From: an uncultured Bacteroidales bacterium
GTDB lineage: Bacteria > Bacteroidota > Bacteroidia > Bacteroidales > P3
Assembly: GCA_947097635.1 (NCBI GenBank)
Contig: CAMURW010000056.1
Location: forward strand, 1-8,098
Length of the DNA: 8,098 nucleotides
Direction: 5' to 3'
Shown here piece by piece: positions 6,324 through 8,098 of the stretch. A program made the translations under genes and the position numbers. The first letter of the stretch is position 1, and every line of letters starts with the position of its first letter. The notes under the pieces are model-generated. The model made no database searches. It was given only the letters and a program-made list of their open reading frames with translations, and had not been told where the DNA came from.

Positions 6324-7304
6324 TTAGTGGAATTTCTTGATAATTATCTTCTTGAGTGATACGGCGCCGAGATGTCCTATGCCGTTTTCTACGTTGCAGA
6401 TTACCTGTACGGGCTCGGCGAAGAAGTTGCCGTCGTTTTTTTTGGCAGCCTGTGAGCTTTGGATGTATCGGTACTCTTCGGCACTGAGGCTTTTCACCAC
6501 CGCCATCACAGTGTCGGGATACTGGTGCCAATAGTAGCTGGTGCTGTCGTCGTTACCAGACACATCATCGTTACGGTAGGCGTAGAATTTTGCGTTGATG
6601 GTGATGTTGTGGCTCTTGCCGTTGACGTTCTGGTCGGAAAAAAGCATCTCTCGGAAATCCTGTGTGGTCGAGCCTTCGCCTATGAGAATGTCCATTGCTG
6701 AGTTTGTGCCTGTTATCAGGGGGTCGTTGATGTTGAAGCCTTTGACGAAGTACCCTTGGGTGTTGCCGTAGTTGGTTTTCTCGTTGTAAAGCAATTTGAT
6801 GGAATAGTAGTTCTCTTCGGTGGAGGGGTCGTCGAGCCTTAGCGTGATGGCGACGTTGAATTCCTTGTTGTATCCGCTGCTGTTTGAGCTGTCTATGGTG
6901 CAGCTTTCCAGTGCTATCTGTGGCTCATGCGGCACCACTGTCTGTGCTCTCAGGATGCCACGCTCGTAGCCTGGCACTTTGGCAGTAAGCAGCATCGTGT
7001 CGCCGGATTGAGGGCGGTGTCCGAAGTAATATCTGCCGCTGTCGCAGTTCAGCAGTGGCTGTGCCACGCCATTCACCGTCAGCTGTACGTCGGCGTTGCC
7101 GATATTGGGGAATGCGTAGCCGTCGTCCAGGAAAAAGCGGCTCCAGGTAAGGTGCACTTGGAAGGTGCTGTCCTGTGTCGCCGTGGCCTGCATCACGGCG
7201 ATGGGGTTGGTCTCCTCGCCGGTAAACTCGATAGGCTCCGTGCAGGATGCCAGTAGCAGCAGGGCCGTGGTGGCGAGGGGTATGAATAATTTGGCTGTTT
7301 TCAT
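6324..7304 (-). CDS. DUF4249 family outer-membrane-associated lipoprotein
   Basis: The 326-residue product begins with a lipoprotein signal peptide: MKTAKLF, a hydrophobic core, then LLLLASC with the lipidated cysteine at C21, to be cut by LspA. After it come TEPIEFTGEE and a beta-rich body with alternating strands (for example FQVHLTWSRFF, ADVQLTVNG, DTMLLTAKVPGYE) and YYWHQYPDTVMAVVKSLSAEEYRYIQS (from about 260), which match the DUF4249 pattern. Genes of this family normally follow a TonB-dependent receptor, as here with 112 bases between them, and the protein probably sits at the outer membrane with that receptor; its ligand is unknown. The intergenic stretch holds no recognisable promoter, so co-transcription with the receptor is likely. 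The acidic residues soon after C21 fit surface export in Bacteroidota, but this is only suggestive. Confidence 0.82.
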   Translation of the reverse strand: MKTAKLFIPLATTALLLLASCTEPIEFTGEETNPIAVMQATATQDSTFQVHLTWSRFFLDDGYAFPNIGNADVQLTVNGVAQPLLNCDSGRYYFGHRPQSGDTMLLTAKVPGYERGILRAQTVVPHEPQIALESCTIDSSNSSGYNKEFNVAITLRLDDPSTEENYYSIKLLYNEKTNYGNTQGYFVKGFNINDPLITGTNSAMDILIGEGSTTQDFREMLFSDQNVNGKSHNITINAKFYAYRNDDVSGNDDSTSYYWHQYPDTVMAVVKSLSAEEYRYIQSSQAAKKNDGNFFAEPVQVICNVENGIGHLGAVSLKKIIIKKFH

Positions 7305-7416
7305 GATTTGCTGGGAATATTAATTATTGATGTCTTTTGGGAGGTGTGGGGCGTATATGATGCGGTCTGTGCTAGGAACGATGGTCGGAGACTATTATGG
7401 GGCATTGTTGTGCGAC

Positions 7417-8098
7417 TTAGAACTTGAAGTTCCAGGAGACGCTGGGAATGATGGGGAAGATGCTGAGTTTCACCAGTTTTTTGCTTCCGTAGTAGCCCCA
7501 GGGACTGTTGTTGCCAGTGTAGATAAGGAAGGGGTTCTTGCGGTTGTATACATTGTATATGCTGATGTTCCATGTGCGTATGCCATGCTTCTTTTGCTTG
7601 TGGAAGTTCATGCCTATGTCCATGCGGTGGTAGGCGGGCATGCGGTAATTGTTGCGGTGTTCTATGTAGGGAGTGGACTGGCCGTTGTAGTTGTCGTAAT
7701 TTCTGTATGGCTGCCGTGCGTCCTCGTTGCCTTCGAAATACTGCATGGCTAGCGTGGTGGCGTTACCGGTGTTGTATATCCATGTGGCGCTGATGTCGAA
7801 GTGGTCGCTCTTCTTGTACATCAATACTATGCTGATGTTGTGGCGGCGGTCGTATTTGGCGGGGAATGCCTCTCCGTTGTTCAGTTCCATGCCTTCGCGG
7901 TCGAACTGCCTCATGCTGTTGCTGATGGTGTATGCCACCCATCCTGTCCATTTGCCCACGCTCTTCTGTGCCAGGAACTCTATGCCGTAGCTCCATCCTT
8001 TTCCCATCACCACTTTCTTCTCCCATCCTTGGCTGTTGTTGAAGAAGCTGGCGCCGTCGCGGTATTCCAGCAGGTTGTTCATGTGGTTGTAGTAACCT
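7417..8098 (-). CDS. TonB-dependent outer-membrane receptor, C-terminal part
   Basis: The frame is open to the right edge (GYYNHMNNLLEY), so the N-terminal part, including the plug and any carboxypeptidase-like domain, lies outside the window. About 226 residues are visible. They show the alternating amphipathic strands and tight turns of a TonB-receptor barrel: GWSYGIEFLAQKSVGKWTGWVAYTISNS, PAKYDRRHNISIVLMYK and YRMPAYHRMDIGMNF are typical, as is WNISIYNVYNRKNPF near the end. The chain ends IPSVSWNFKF, with the terminal phenylalanine recognised by the BAM complex. Such receptors import ligands through the outer membrane using TonB/ExbBD energy; the substrate cannot be judged from this part. 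It heads the receptor/DUF4249 pair. Confidence 0.9.
   Translation of the reverse strand, partial: GYYNHMNNLLEYRDGASFFNNSQGWEKKVVMGKGWSYGIEFLAQKSVGKWTGWVAYTISNSMRQFDREGMELNNGEAFPAKYDRRHNISIVLMYKKSDHFDISATWIYNTGNATTLAMQYFEGNEDARQPYRNYDNYNGQSTPYIEHRNNYRMPAYHRMDIGMNFHKQKKHGIRTWNISIYNVYNRKNPFLIYTGNNSPWGYYGSKKLVKLSIFPIIPSVSWNFKF

Noticed and set aside
7305..7416. Promoter between receptor and DUF4249 genes
   Set aside because: No TAnnTTTG on the minus strand; the two genes are more simply co-transcribed.

Overview
The window looks like a chromosomal segment from a Bacteroidales bacterium, most likely Prevotellaceae or a close relative (family level is an inference). The evidence is a DUF4249-type lipoprotein paired with a TonB-dependent outer-membrane receptor, a Bacteroidota-type LspA with extra inserts, a DUF3109 protein, and promoters of the Bacteroidota kind (TTTG, about 20 bases, then TAnnTTTG) instead of -35/-10 boxes.

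Left part, plus strand (1-2826): the 3' portion of a secreted GH16-like glycanase (start outside the window), then a 621-residue polytopic membrane protein with a GT-C-like GDD motif after its first membrane segment. They are co-directional, 110 bases apart, and could belong to a surface-polysaccharide locus. This block converges at about 2827-2876 on a minus-strand block.

Middle, minus strand (2877-3656): a small hotdog-fold acyl-CoA thioesterase. Upstream of it lie a five-copy 22/24-base minisatellite, a run of G-tracts fitting a G-quadruplex pattern, and a strong hairpin terminator that closes a tRNA-Phe(GAA) gene. The tRNA has a well-matched Bacteroidota promoter.

Right part, minus strand (3816-8098), in transcription order: C-terminal part of a TonB-dependent receptor, DUF4249 lipoprotein, a perfect 17-bp inverted repeat, a D-2-hydroxyacid dehydrogenase (SerA-like, no ACT domain), a Cys-rich DUF3109 protein (10-base gap, surely co-transcribed), then lspA behind its own probable -7 element. 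The receptor/lipoprotein pair probably works as an outer-membrane uptake unit. LspA matures lipoproteins of the DUF4249 kind but is not in the same unit.

No transposase, phage gene, CRISPR array or defence system is visible. I do not see a clear new multi-gene system. The most unusual items are the non-coding structures: the minisatellite with adjacent G-tracts upstream of the thioesterase, and the T-less perfect hairpin at 6272-6309.
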